The notes beneath the pieces are model-generated. The model saw only the letters and a list, made by a program, of their open reading frames with translations. It did not search any database and was not told the DNA's origin. This document shows, piece by piece, positions 27,055 through 35,992 of a stretch of DNA of 64,000 nt (positions are counted from its first letter, which is position 1; each line of letters opens with the position of its first letter). The stretch lies in the NCBI RefSeq assembly GCF_007431345.1, contig NZ_CP041730.1:4650001-4714000 (forward strand), written 5' to 3'. Position numbers and translations under genes: made by a program. Source of the stretch: Chitinimonas arctica. Its GTDB lineage: Bacteria; Pseudomonadota; Gammaproteobacteria; Burkholderiales; Chitinimonadaceae.

Positions 27055-27155
27055 AAATGATCCATGGGATATCCCCGCCCTCAAGAACCAACCTGCTGAG
27101 CAAGACAGAATCTGGAGGCGTTGGTGGAGCGTTTGGTCGATGTCGGCTGGGGATG
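27055..27155 (+). pseudogene. Decayed 5' fragment of an HTH gene (relative of 33017)
   Basis: About 100 bp aligning with the first codons of the gene at 33017, including AATGATCCATGG before the start and the blocks GAGCAAGA, GGCGTTGGTGG and GCGTTTGG. By eye about three quarters of positions agree, with small indels that break the frame. Only the 5' end is recognisable. It lies directly upstream of the AbiE pair. Confidence 0.65.
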
Positions 27156-27242
27156 GGGCAGTCGACATACTTGGTTAGATGGGTCCACTTGGATACTGGA
27201 GGCGCAGGTGATTGGGGAAATAATTTGAAAAAGTATAGGTAG

Positions 27243-27259
27243 TCGCAGTTTGGCTACGA
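27243..27259. promoter_or_regulatory. Upstream operator-like repeat of abiE
   Basis: Imperfect inverted repeat TCGCAG-TTTGG-CTACGA, nearly the same as the perfect one over the abiEi start 140 bp downstream. Paired inverted repeats are the known binding sites of AbiEi antitoxins on their own promoter. Confidence 0.55.
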
Positions 27260-27380
27260 TAATTTCTAATTATATAAAGTGAATTTTCCAAGCGTGCCGA
27301 AGGATGGTGTTGTCGCGTCGAAGTTGGTGTCGGCCATTGAGCCTAAGAGATAGAATTGAAATATTTTTTGAAAAGTTGTA

Positions 27381-27405
27381 TTAATCGTAGTATGGCTACG
27401 ATTAA
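27381..27405. promoter_or_regulatory. Perfect inverted repeat spanning the abiEi start codon
   Basis: TTAATCGTAG-TATGG-CTACGATTAA, ten perfect base pairs per arm. The abiEi ATG (27392-27394) lies in the 5-base spacer. Likely an autoregulatory operator and possibly an mRNA hairpin hiding the start codon. Confidence 0.65.
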
Positions 27406-28129
27406 GCAAAGTAAACTAAATTCGCTATACACCCGGCTGGTGCCGGGTGCGCCGCTCACATCCGAAGATTTATCGACGTTGGGTATCTCTGCAGACTTGG
27501 CCGTCCACTACGTGCGCGCCGGCTGGCTCACGCGCCTGATGCGTGGGGTGTACTGCCGCCCGAATGACACCTTGGCCTTGCATCCCAGTCTGCTGCTGTT
27601 GGAGCGCAATCTTGTGGGCTTGCACGTGGGAGGGAAGTCCGCACTCGATTGGTATGGCCTGCGCCAGTATGTATCGCAACAGCCGCTGCTGCACTTATAC
27701 GGATGGGTGGCCGGGCGCCTGCCGGGGTGGTTCATCGAGCGCTTTCCGGCGGAGTACCACCGTAAGCGCTTGTTTGACGAGTGCCCTGATAGTTTGCTGT
27801 ACGTTGATTCCTTCGAGAAGCGGAGTGGGGCGCCGCAGGTCTCGGCTCCGGAGCGCGCGCTCCTGGAGATGCTAAGTGACATTGGCGTGCGCCAATCGAT
27901 GCAGGAAGCCCGCGAACTCGTCGAAAGCGCCTACAACCTGCGCGCGGATGTGTTGCGCGAGCTGCTGCAGCGATGCACGAGTGTAAAGACCGTGCGTTTA
28001 TGCTTACAGCTTGGCTGCGAGGGTGCGCTACCTTGGGCGGCCAAACTCGATCCGGCCACGTTGCCAACGGGCAGTGATCGGTTGTGGGTGTCCAAATCGG
28101 CTGACGGCCTACTGGTGCTAAAGCCATGA
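27392..28129 (+). CDS. abiEi: AbiEi-type type IV antitoxin
   Basis: 245-residue antitoxin of the AbiE family. The N-terminal winged-helix region (MATIKQSKLNSLYTRLVPG, then GWLTRLMRGVYCRP) is the DNA-binding domain that represses the operon; the C-terminal domain (about 90-245) is needed to neutralise the toxin. Start 27392 chosen on the family's usual beginning; an alternative TTG at 27356 exists. It overlaps abiEii by 4 bp (ATGA). Such pairs are carried on accessory DNA and can give phage abortive infection. Confidence 0.9.
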   Translation: MATIKQSKLNSLYTRLVPGAPLTSEDLSTLGISADLAVHYVRAGWLTRLMRGVYCRPNDTLALHPSLLLLERNLVGLHVGGKSALDWYGLRQYVSQQPLLHLYGWVAGRLPGWFIERFPAEYHRKRLFDECPDSLLYVDSFEKRSGAPQVSAPERALLEMLSDIGVRQSMQEARELVESAYNLRADVLRELLQRCTSVKTVRLCLQLGCEGALPWAAKLDPATLPTGSDRLWVSKSADGLLVLKP

Positions 28130-29055
28130 ACCAGATCTATCTTGATACCGCACGCCTGCTGACGCAGGTGGCGCCGCTGGTGTTCGTTGACGACACCTTT
28201 GCGCTAAAGGGCGGTACTGCGATCAATCTTTTCATACGTGATATGCCGCGCTTGTCGGTAGATCTTGATCTGGTGTTTCCGGACCACACGTTGTCTCGCG
28301 ACCAGGCATTGGCACGCATCAAGGACGCCATCCGGCAGGCAGCCGAGCGTTTGAGCAGGCACGGGTTCCAAGCGCATATTCCACCGGCCGCAGCGGGAGA
28401 GACAAAACTACTGGTGCGTCGGGGCCGCATTGAAGTCAAGATCGAGGTCAATTTTGTGATGCGCGGCACAGTGCATCCGGTGGCGCGCGCCTCTCTCACC
28501 CCCGTTGCTCGCGATTTGCTGCTGGCCGACTTGGATATCCCGGTGGTATCTCTTGAGGATGTATATGGCGGCAAACTCGTTGCCGCGATGGATCGACAGC
28601 ACCCGCGCGACCTGTTCGATGTGCTGCAGCTCTTCGCGCATGAAGGCATTACGCCAGGCGTCCGGCGTGCCTTTGTCGTCTACCTGGCTAGTAGCAACCG
28701 GCCGGTTCACGAAGTGCTATTTCCTCCTCTGCGCGACATTCAGTACGACTATGAATTCAACTTTCAAGGCATGACTGCCGAACCAGTACCGCTCGATGCG
28801 TTGCTCGCGGCCCGCGAGCGGCTGGTGTGCGAACTACAGCAAGGATTGGATGACAACGAGAGAAAGTTCCTGCTATCGCTGGTTTCTGGGGCACCTGAGT
28901 GGCCTCTATTGGCAATTATCCACCTCGAGCATCTGCCGGGGATTCGCTGGAAACTGCAAAACCTGGCTCAACTGCAGAAGTCCAATGTAAAGAAGTTTGC
29001 CGAACAGGCTGATACGCTGGCCGCTCGGCTGGTGTCCGTCACTAACCGCATGTGA
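28126..29055 (+). CDS. abiEii: AbiEii-type nucleotidyltransferase toxin
   Basis: 309-residue toxin partner of AbiEi, a member of the DUF1814 nucleotidyltransferase group. Motifs are present: FALKGGTAINLF (about residues 25-36), RLSVDLDLVF with the paired Asp residues (D46, D48), and VSLEDVYGGKLVAAMDRQHP followed by RDLFDV. These proteins are proposed to transfer nucleotides to RNA, including tRNA in related toxins. All expected residues are intact, so the pair looks functional. Confidence 0.92.
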   Translation: MNQIYLDTARLLTQVAPLVFVDDTFALKGGTAINLFIRDMPRLSVDLDLVFPDHTLSRDQALARIKDAIRQAAERLSRHGFQAHIPPAAAGETKLLVRRGRIEVKIEVNFVMRGTVHPVARASLTPVARDLLLADLDIPVVSLEDVYGGKLVAAMDRQHPRDLFDVLQLFAHEGITPGVRRAFVVYLASSNRPVHEVLFPPLRDIQYDYEFNFQGMTAEPVPLDALLAARERLVCELQQGLDDNERKFLLSLVSGAPEWPLLAIIHLEHLPGIRWKLQNLAQLQKSNVKKFAEQADTLAARLVSVTNRM

Positions 29056-29165
29056 CGGATTTACATCGCATCTGTCCTATAAAGTCTTCAAATATTTGCA
29101 GCAAATAGCGGTGGATTTATTGACGACATCTATACAGGCAAGTAGCGCGACATCCGCCCACCCAT

Positions 29166-29975
29166 TCATGCAAACCGCTGCAACATCCCCCAATAATGCG
29201 CAGGCAGAAAACGCCCCAATAAGCCGAGTACATATGCATCAGAACCTACCAGCACCCGCTTCTTTCGATGAGTGACCGCGCGAACGATATATTTCGCGGC
29301 ACTTTCGGGAGAGAGCTTCAGGAATTGCCTGGCCTTGACCGCTTGCCCGCTCGGCCTGGCTGAGTCGACCGGTATGCGCGCATTGCGAACAATGGCATTC
29401 GCCAGGCAGCCGGGTTGCGCCACGGTAACGCCTACGGTACTGCCGGCCAATTCATGCGCCAGTGCCATGCTAAATCCTCGTATGGCGAAACTACTGGCGT
29501 TATAGGCAACCTGTCCGGATGGCGATATCAAGCCAAGCAGACTGGATGTATTGACTATACAGGAATCGTCGCTTTTTCGCAGGCGGGGTAGACTGGCGCG
29601 GGTAAGTCGAACCACCGCGCCGAAATTAACCTCGAATAGCCAATCAAAATCAGCCGCGCTAACTTCTTCAAAATATCCCCCGACAGCCACACCGGCATTA
29701 TTGAACAGCAGATCCATCCGGCCGTGCAGTTCCGCAACCTGTTCGGGCAGCTGATCGGCGGCGCTGCGTACGCAAACATCCGCTTCATGGATACTGACTT
29801 TTACGTCAAAGTCACGCAAGCATGCCATCGTCTCATGCAATCCAATCACGTTGCGGTCCGCTAGCGCAAGATGGCAACCATGCTCTGCCAGTTCAATAGC
29901 GAGTGCCCTGCCAATACCGCCAGCGGCGCCTGTGACCAAGGCCACGCGGCCACGCAAGTTTCTCAATTTCTCCAT
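29166..29975 (-). CDS. Short-chain dehydrogenase/reductase
   Basis: 269-residue SDR enzyme. Start 29975 (MEKLRNLRGRVALVTGAAGG) puts the Rossmann motif TGAAGGIGRAL at about residues 15-25, as usual. NNAGVAVGG and a Ser...Tyr-like centre (NTSSLLGLI, then VAYNASSFAI) follow; the canonical YxxxK is replaced by Y-N-A-S-S, so the catalytic Lys appears to be missing. Substrate unknown. It diverges from the large kinase gene at 30178. Confidence 0.85.
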   Translation of the reverse strand: MEKLRNLRGRVALVTGAAGGIGRALAIELAEHGCHLALADRNVIGLHETMACLRDFDVKVSIHEADVCVRSAADQLPEQVAELHGRMDLLFNNAGVAVGGYFEEVSAADFDWLFEVNFGAVVRLTRASLPRLRKSDDSCIVNTSSLLGLISPSGQVAYNASSFAIRGFSMALAHELAGSTVGVTVAQPGCLANAIVRNARIPVDSARPSGQAVKARQFLKLSPESAAKYIVRAVTHRKKRVLVGSDAYVLGLLGRFLPAHYWGMLQRFA

Positions 29976-30177
29976 TTTCCGCACCGATATTTTAGAATTT
30001 CGAAAAATATAAGGCGCCCGCCCGGTTGCCTGCAATTAATCATTACTAAACGGCACTAACTGATCGCTAATCAAAAGCCAGAATCAATGAGCGCGGGCTA
30101 AACTACATAATATTACTCCGGGAAATGCTGTATCATGGCCCCCTCCTGAGAAACGCATCATTGGAAAGTATTTAGCA

Positions 30178-32892
30178 ATGTCCACCTTATATCGATACCG
30201 CTTTGGCAGCTCCCTGCTTGATGAATCTACCGGTGAATTGATTGTCAATGGCTTGTCGGTCAATATCCAACCGCAATCGTTCCGCTTGCTCGGCCTTCTA
30301 TTAAGCCACCGTGGCGAGCTGGTGTCGTATAGCGAAATCGAAGAATATGTGTGGCATGGCCGCCGGCTTGGCGACAATGTTTTGGCCAGCGCAATTACCC
30401 GCCTGCGCGCTGCACTAGGTGAAACCAATGCCGGTTTGATTGAAGCGGTTCCGCGGATCGGCTATCGGATTACCGCCACGGTGGAGCGCTCGGTGGCAAG
30501 GCAAAGTATTTCCAGCAAGCTTGAGTTATCGAAAGGGCAAGATGTCGCGATGCGGCCGGGTTTTACGCTCGAACGTATGCTTGGCCAAGGTAGTACCGGG
30601 GAAGTTTGGCTTGCAAGAAATGCCAAGACCGGCATCTTGCGCGTCTTCAAGTTTGTTTCCGACGGCAACCATCTTACCGGCCTAAAGCGCGAGGCAACGC
30701 TGTCGCGGGTTTTATATGAGCAGCTTGGCGAATGCAATAATCTCTTGCGCATCGTCGATTGGAGTTTCGAGACCTCGCCATTTTTCATCGAAAGTGAATA
30801 TGGCGGGGACAATCTGCTGATCTGGAGCCAGGTCGAAAACATACTCGACACCATGCCGACGGAATCGAGAATCGCCCTGTTCCTCCAGATTGCCCACGGG
30901 GTGGCTGCGGCGCATAGCGTGGGCGTGATCCATAAGGATATCAAGCCGGCCAATGTGCTGGTCAGTTCCCAGGGAGGCGGCTGGCAAGTGCGCTTGGCCG
31001 ATTTCGGCAGCGGCCGCTTGACGGACCATGACCGGCTTGCCGAACTGGGCTTTACCGCCATGAGCATGAGTGGTGCGCCCACCGTGCTCAGTGACGAGGC
31101 GCGCGGCACCATCATGTATGTCGCGCCCGAGATTTTCCGTGAACAGCCGGCGACCGAGCGAAGCGATGTTTTCGCGCTCGGCGTGCTGCTTTATCAAATG
31201 CTGGTGGGCGATCTGCGCCGCCCCATGGTGCCAGGCTGGGAGCGCGAGATTGCCGATGCCTTGCTGGTGGAGGAAATTGCACACTCCACCGATGGCGACC
31301 CCACCAGGCGCACCGCCACGGTGGATGCGATGATCGAGCGTTTGTCCAGTCTATCCATCCGGCACCAGGAACGCCTCCGGCACGCAGCCGAACAGGAGCA
31401 GGCGCTACTGAATCAGGATATTGCCCGGCGCGCGCGCGCTCGGCGCCCCTGGGTAATCGGTTTCGTGGCGGCACTGGCGCTTGGTTTGCTGATAAGCCTC
31501 CAGGCCTATATGCAGCTGCGCAATAGCGAAGCGCTGCTGTCGCGGCAAATTAAAAATGTCGAGGCTTTGAATCAGTTTCTGACCGAAGACCTGATTGGCC
31601 AGTCGAGTCCAGCCCGGACCGGGCGCGCCGACATTACCATTCAGGAGGCAGCGGTACTGGCCGCCGCGAAGATCGACCATCCCAGCTTTGGCTATAGTCC
31701 CGAGGTTCGTGCCATTTTGCATGCGGCCATGCAAAGCAATTTCGACGGGCTGAAAAACTATAAGGCGGAAGCGGTCGAAAGTGAGAAAGCCTTGGCGGCG
31801 CTGGCTCAGCTAGCCGAGCCGAATAGCGAACAGCTTAGCCTGGTTCGTATTTTCTACGCCAATAGCCTGCGTAACCTGACACGGCTGAAGGAGGCCACTG
31901 CGCAACTTGATCTGGTCGAAAAGTCGATTGCGCAGCATTCCGCGGTCACACAGGCGCGATACTGGTTCGTACGCGGACTGATGGGCCGTTCCAACTACCA
32001 ATGGGAAGAAGCGAGGCGCAATTACGATCGCGCCCTCGAGCTGCTCAAGGGCCAGGCCGGGGCCAGGCCAGCCTTGAGTGAGGACATTGAATACCACGCA
32101 GCACAAGCAACGAGACTGCTCAGGGATTTCCCGGCCGCCGAACGGATGTCACGGGCCTTGCTGCAAAAAACCACCGCCCGCTATGGCAACGCCCATTACG
32201 TGACTTGCATCGCCACCCAAGGCTTGGGCGAGACATTGACCTCTCAAGGCCGGTTTGAAGAGAGTATTCCCACCATGCAGGCCGCCCTCGACTGCGTGAA
32301 GAAAGCTGCCGGCGAGGAGGCCATCGCCACAGCCCGCGTGGCCCAGGGCTTGGCCGCCGCTTACTTCTCCAATCACCAATGGGACGATGCGCTAAGGGTT
32401 CACCAATTTGCCTTGGCCATATTTGAAAAACTCAATGGCCGTACAGCGCTGGATGCCATCAGCACCCGCGCCAGCATCGGTCGGGACTACGCCTTTGCCG
32501 GTCGGCCTGAACTAGCCAGACCGTTCTTCCACGCTGCTTTGGCGGACGCCCGCAAGAGTTTTAACGAATCGCATCCTCTTGTTCATTTGATAAGCTTTCA
32601 GCTTGCGGATTGCTTGCTCGAGCTCAAAGAGAAGCAAGGCGTGGCCGAGTTGCTGGATCATCTCGACGTCAAGCAATTGAATCGCAGCAATCCCGGGACA
32701 AGCTGGCATCCCCGCCTGAGATATGAGCAGGGCAGGCTTGCTTTGCTCAACGGCAACAAGCAGCTCGCCATCGAGCTTTTGGAATCGGCGGCGAATGAGC
32801 TGGAGGCAATCGCGCGTTCGGAGACCGACAAAAGGCCCCACCTCTATTCCTCGCATCGTGTCCGGAAAGCCCTTGCGGAAGCGCGTGGCTAA
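30178..32892 (+). CDS. Winged-helix / Ser-Thr kinase / TM / TPR protein
   Basis: 904-residue multidomain protein. Residues about 3-100 are an OmpR/CadC-type winged helix (SFRLLGLLLSHRGELVSYSE, then VPRIGYRITATVE). About 128-400 is a Hanks-type kinase: GQGSTGEVW loop, Lys158, Glu172, HKDIKPANV (Asp254), DFG (Asp275), APE (316-318), all catalytic residues present. A membrane helix lies at about 424-444 and TPR-like helical repeats fill about 460-900. The topology puts a DNA-binding domain and kinase in the cytoplasm and TPRs in the periplasm. No phosphatase gene is next to it. Confidence 0.9.
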   Translation: MSTLYRYRFGSSLLDESTGELIVNGLSVNIQPQSFRLLGLLLSHRGELVSYSEIEEYVWHGRRLGDNVLASAITRLRAALGETNAGLIEAVPRIGYRITATVERSVARQSISSKLELSKGQDVAMRPGFTLERMLGQGSTGEVWLARNAKTGILRVFKFVSDGNHLTGLKREATLSRVLYEQLGECNNLLRIVDWSFETSPFFIESEYGGDNLLIWSQVENILDTMPTESRIALFLQIAHGVAAAHSVGVIHKDIKPANVLVSSQGGGWQVRLADFGSGRLTDHDRLAELGFTAMSMSGAPTVLSDEARGTIMYVAPEIFREQPATERSDVFALGVLLYQMLVGDLRRPMVPGWEREIADALLVEEIAHSTDGDPTRRTATVDAMIERLSSLSIRHQERLRHAAEQEQALLNQDIARRARARRPWVIGFVAALALGLLISLQAYMQLRNSEALLSRQIKNVEALNQFLTEDLIGQSSPARTGRADITIQEAAVLAAAKIDHPSFGYSPEVRAILHAAMQSNFDGLKNYKAEAVESEKALAALAQLAEPNSEQLSLVRIFYANSLRNLTRLKEATAQLDLVEKSIAQHSAVTQARYWFVRGLMGRSNYQWEEARRNYDRALELLKGQAGARPALSEDIEYHAAQATRLLRDFPAAERMSRALLQKTTARYGNAHYVTCIATQGLGETLTSQGRFEESIPTMQAALDCVKKAAGEEAIATARVAQGLAAAYFSNHQWDDALRVHQFALAIFEKLNGRTALDAISTRASIGRDYAFAGRPELARPFFHAALADARKSFNESHPLVHLISFQLADCLLELKEKQGVAELLDHLDVKQLNRSNPGTSWHPRLRYEQGRLALLNGNKQLAIELLESAANELEAIARSETDKRPHLYSSHRVRKALAEARG

Positions 32893-33016
32893 GTATGCCG
32901 AGTTGGTTCCCAGTCCGCGATCTGAACCAAATCTATTAGATAGCGATCTGAGGGCTGGTCTTTGTAAGTTCCAGGACCGCCGAAATGGTGCCGGCTCTAC
33001 ATCAGAGGAATGATCC

Positions 33017-33541
33017 ATGGAATACACCTTCACTTTGAAGTACCAGCTTGCCGAGCAAGATAGGGATCCGGACGCGTTGGTGGGGCGTTTGGGCGATGCC
33101 GGCTGTGACGATGCATTGGTGGGCATCGGGCAGCCCGGCCGCTTGGCGCTGGAGTTCACCCGCGAAGCCGAAAGCGCGCAGGATGCTGTACGCAGCGCGC
33201 TGTCCGATGTGAAGCGTGCTGTCCCTTCAGCGAAGCTGGTGGAGGCAGTGCCGGATTTCGTCGGACTGACCGATGTAGCTGAGCTGGTGGGTGTGTCGCG
33301 TCAGGCGATGCGCAAACTGATGCTTTCCCATGCTGCCACCTTTCCCCTGCCGGTGCATGGTGGCAGCTTCTCCTTCTGGCATCTGGCTGAAGTCATGGGC
33401 TGGCTGGAAGCAAAGGGGGGCTATGCCCTTGAGCGGAAGATGTTGGAAATCGCGCGTGCGGCGCAGGAAGTCAATTTGGCCAAGGAAGTCGGACGCTTGC
33501 CTGCAGCCTCGGTGAGCGACCTGCGGGTGTTGGTAACCTGA
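33017..33541 (+). CDS. Small HTH/AlpA-like DNA-binding protein
   Basis: 174-residue protein. The N-terminal part (about 1-70) is an alpha/beta domain (FTLKYQLAEQDRDPDALVGR, then RLALEFTREAESAQ). Residues about 75-110 hold a helix-turn-helix of the AlpA/MerR kind (VGLTDVAELVGVSRQAMRKL) and the end is helical. I recall the type from accessory regions but cannot name its function. A truncated relative lies at 27055. SD-like AGAGGA precedes the start. Confidence 0.8.
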   Translation: MEYTFTLKYQLAEQDRDPDALVGRLGDAGCDDALVGIGQPGRLALEFTREAESAQDAVRSALSDVKRAVPSAKLVEAVPDFVGLTDVAELVGVSRQAMRKLMLSHAATFPLPVHGGSFSFWHLAEVMGWLEAKGGYALERKMLEIARAAQEVNLAKEVGRLPAASVSDLRVLVT

Positions 33542-33568
33542 CCCCTCGTTCTGCACAGCAAACCCAAG

Positions 33569-34114
33569 CTACTCCACCCGCCCCAGCAGTCCATGAATCT
33601 TCTCCACTGTCGCCCAATTGCGCGTCGTACCCGACTTGCTCAGCATCTTTAGCAGGCTCTCGGCCACCTGGCTGGCGAGGATGCCGTTGGCGCACCAAAG
33701 GTAGGCGGCATGTTCGCCCACATGCAGCTTCTCGGCCCCCAAATCCTTGCCGGCAAGCGAGGACAAGGCTTGGAGGGAGGGGGCGTCGATGGTGAATGCG
33801 AGCAGGAAATTGGAAGGGTCATTCGCGCCGGCGGCAAGCGGGTTTTCCGCCAATGCCGCCGCGATCTCCGCTGCGGATTTGACGATGACCAGGCAGTCCA
33901 CCCCCAGCTCGTCGGCGATGGCGGCCTGGATACGCGCGGCGTGTTGCGGCGGCGGGGTATCGACGGTGGCGTCGAAGACCGCGTTGCCACTATTCAATAG
34001 GGTGCGGACTTGCTGGTAGCCCAGCGACACCAGCAGGGCGCGCAGATCGGCCATGGCCAAGCGCTTGGCCTTGCCGACATTGATACCGCGAAGCAGGGCG
34101 ACGAATCGGTGCAA
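33569..34114 (-). CDS. DUF1697 family protein
   Basis: 181-residue DUF1697 protein (MHRFVALLRGINVGKAKRLA, NSGNAVFDATVDT, end TTRNWATVEKIHGLLGRV). The family is widespread and functionally unassigned. The conserved N- and C-terminal blocks are both present and the length is normal. Stands alone. Confidence 0.92.
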   Translation of the reverse strand: MHRFVALLRGINVGKAKRLAMADLRALLVSLGYQQVRTLLNSGNAVFDATVDTPPPQHAARIQAAIADELGVDCLVIVKSAAEIAAALAENPLAAGANDPSNFLLAFTIDAPSLQALSSLAGKDLGAEKLHVGEHAAYLWCANGILASQVAESLLKMLSKSGTTRNWATVEKIHGLLGRVE

Positions 34115-34221
34115 GGAACGCTCCTCCGGTTGATGAGGGGCTTTGTAGCAGGAGCTGGCCGGGCGGTCCAGCGCCAGCCCCGCGCCGGCCGGATGGCCGG
34201 TGGCGCGGGGCTGGCGATGCC

Positions 34222-35148
34222 TTAGCTGGCGCTAGCGGCTTCGCGGCTCAAGTCGACGTAGAAGATCTCGCCGGCTTCGCCATTGCGCGGCGTCACGCCC
34301 ACCCGCATGGCCGGGACGTGTACGGTGCCGAGCCGGCTGGTGAGGGGACGCAAGACTACCGCCATGCGTACATCCACCTGATCCAGCTGCGTCTTGCCGC
34401 CCAGGCGGTTGGCGATTTCCTGCAGCACTTCGGCACGGCTCTTCAGGTCGCCGCCGGCGGTGGCAGCGCTGAGTTTGAGGGCCGGCCAGTTCATGCTGAG
34501 CATGCGCAGGCGGCCGTCGCGGTCGCTGACCAAGCGGGCGCGCTGGTCTTCCACGATCAGTTCGCCGGCTGCCCGCACCGCCACGCTCAAATAGCCTTGC
34601 AGCTTGGGTTCGGAGGGCGCGCTGCCGCCCTTGAGCGCTTCGGTCTGCTGGACCAGCACATTGGTCTCGATCAACTGCGTGTTGCGCTTGTCGATACCGT
34701 AGCTGGCCAGCAGCTGTTTATGCTGGTCGGCGATGGTGGCCTTCTGCATATGGCCAACGGCCAGCGGGATGGGGGAGATGGTTTCCAGCTTGTCGGCGCG
34801 GTCGAAACGCAACTCGCCGTTCGCTGCATTGATCTGCGCTTCGCCGGTCTCGCGTTGACCCGCCATTTCGAGCGTCGCGCGGGTGCCGGTGCGGTGGATA
34901 TTGCCCAGTCCACGTGCTACGGACAGTGCTTCGCCATTCTTGGCCAGTTGCATCAGATGTTGCTGCAGCTTGGTCTGGTCATAGCGCGGCATGGCCGCTT
35001 CCAGCGCATCGGCCGGTGCGGCGCGAAGGGATTTCATGGCGAGCTTGCCATTGGGCGTGCCCAGCTCTTCCGGGCTGAAGATCGCGGCTTGGGCGGTGCC
35101 GGCGGTGGCCAGCAAGAGGGCGGCGGTACTTAATTTGATGCGATTCAT
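34222..35148 (-). CDS. Exported protein, partner of caspase-like gene
   Basis: 308-residue secreted or periplasmic protein with a clear signal peptide (MNRIKLSTAALLLATAGTAQ, cut after AQA). The mature part alternates helical and beta segments; a C-terminal piece (RLGTVHVPAMRVGVTPRNGE) looks folded. No family recognised. It starts 13 bp after the stop of the upstream exported caspase-like protein on the same strand, so the two form a small operon and may act together. Confidence 0.78.
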   Translation of the reverse strand: MNRIKLSTAALLLATAGTAQAAIFSPEELGTPNGKLAMKSLRAAPADALEAAMPRYDQTKLQQHLMQLAKNGEALSVARGLGNIHRTGTRATLEMAGQRETGEAQINAANGELRFDRADKLETISPIPLAVGHMQKATIADQHKQLLASYGIDKRNTQLIETNVLVQQTEALKGGSAPSEPKLQGYLSVAVRAAGELIVEDQRARLVSDRDGRLRMLSMNWPALKLSAATAGGDLKSRAEVLQEIANRLGGKTQLDQVDVRMAVVLRPLTSRLGTVHVPAMRVGVTPRNGEAGEIFYVDLSREAASAS

Positions 35149-35161
35149 GATCTACGCCTCC

Positions 35162-35992
35162 TTATGGCAGGGCCGGCGCGCCGTTCGGCTCGCACTTGCT
35201 CACGTAATAGCTGGTCATGTAATTAGGCTTCATATTCGGCCAGCGGTGCCAGTAGCCTTCGTCCAGGGTATAGGCGGCCGAATACTCGGCATCGCCGAAG
35301 GCCAGCGAGACGGGGCAGACCTTGTTGTTGCCGGTGTACCAGCTACCCGGGTCATAGGTGTTGTCCACCCAGGCCTTGGCCACGCCTTTTTGCGCATAGC
35401 CTTGGCTGGCAACCTTGCGATAGCCCTCGTTGAACATCCAGCCGATATACATCAGGCCATGGAAACCGGTGATGACGTGTACGCCACCTTCGGCCGCGCC
35501 TTTCCACAGGTCGCGGTGTTCCCAGCGGATGCTGTTGCAGGCGGAGAAATGCATGAAGCGCGCTTTGCCGCCGGCGGCGGGGCCGAACAGCATCTGGTCG
35601 GGGTAGACGCGGCAGTTGCCGTTTTCCTGGTTCTGGAAATAGGCGAAGAACCCACGGGTAGGGCTAAAGCCGCCATGGCCGCAGAACAGCGTGGCATCCG
35701 CGGTGTCGGCGCCTTCCGGGGTGTTATCGCGTCCGCCCGCCGCCTTGGCGGGGTCCATGAAAGCACCGGCGCGAACCTGGGCGCCCTGGTAGGTCGAGGT
35801 GGTCCAGCCGTTTTGCTGCATGCCATCCAGCCAGGCCTGGCACATGCCGGGCCATTCGCTGCGTTTGTTGGCTGGGCAGTCGGCGTTCCAATCGGCAATG
35901 GCAAAGGTTCGGGCTTCGTCCGCCCATGCCGCGAGCGGCAAAGCGGCGGCGCAAACCAGCGTCAACAGACGCGGTCCGAAAATGGTATTCAT
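35162..35992 (-). CDS. Exported caspase-like (DUF6345-like) protein
   Basis: 276 residues from ATG 35992 with a signal peptide (about 1-24, cut after AWA). The centre has FCGHGGFSP with His106 and, 46 residues on, FMHFSACNSIRWE with Cys152, then VHVITGFHG. A His-Gly followed by a hydrophobic strand ending in A-C is the dyad layout of clan CD (caspase/gingipain) proteases and of DUF6345 proteins. Protease activity is therefore possible but inferred. Several further Cys could form disulfides. Confidence 0.75.
   Translation of the reverse strand: MNTIFGPRLLTLVCAAALPLAAWADEARTFAIADWNADCPANKRSEWPGMCQAWLDGMQQNGWTTSTYQGAQVRAGAFMDPAKAAGGRDNTPEGADTADATLFCGHGGFSPTRGFFAYFQNQENGNCRVYPDQMLFGPAAGGKARFMHFSACNSIRWEHRDLWKGAAEGGVHVITGFHGLMYIGWMFNEGYRKVASQGYAQKGVAKAWVDNTYDPGSWYTGNNKVCPVSLAFGDAEYSAAYTLDEGYWHRWPNMKPNYMTSYYVSKCEPNGAPALP

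Larger units (their letters stand above)
26261..27391. other. Gene-poor accessory gap with decayed sequence
   Basis: About 1.1 kb with no gene I can support. A near-perfect SD (AAAGGAGG) precedes an ATG at 26318, but the 164-codon frame it opens has no recognisable features. T-rich hairpin-like stretches occur near 26365-26390. At 27055-27155 lies a decayed copy of the HTH gene found at 33017, and from 27243 the operator-like repeats of the AbiE pair begin. Composition shifts along the gap suggest several joined fragments. Confidence 0.6.
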
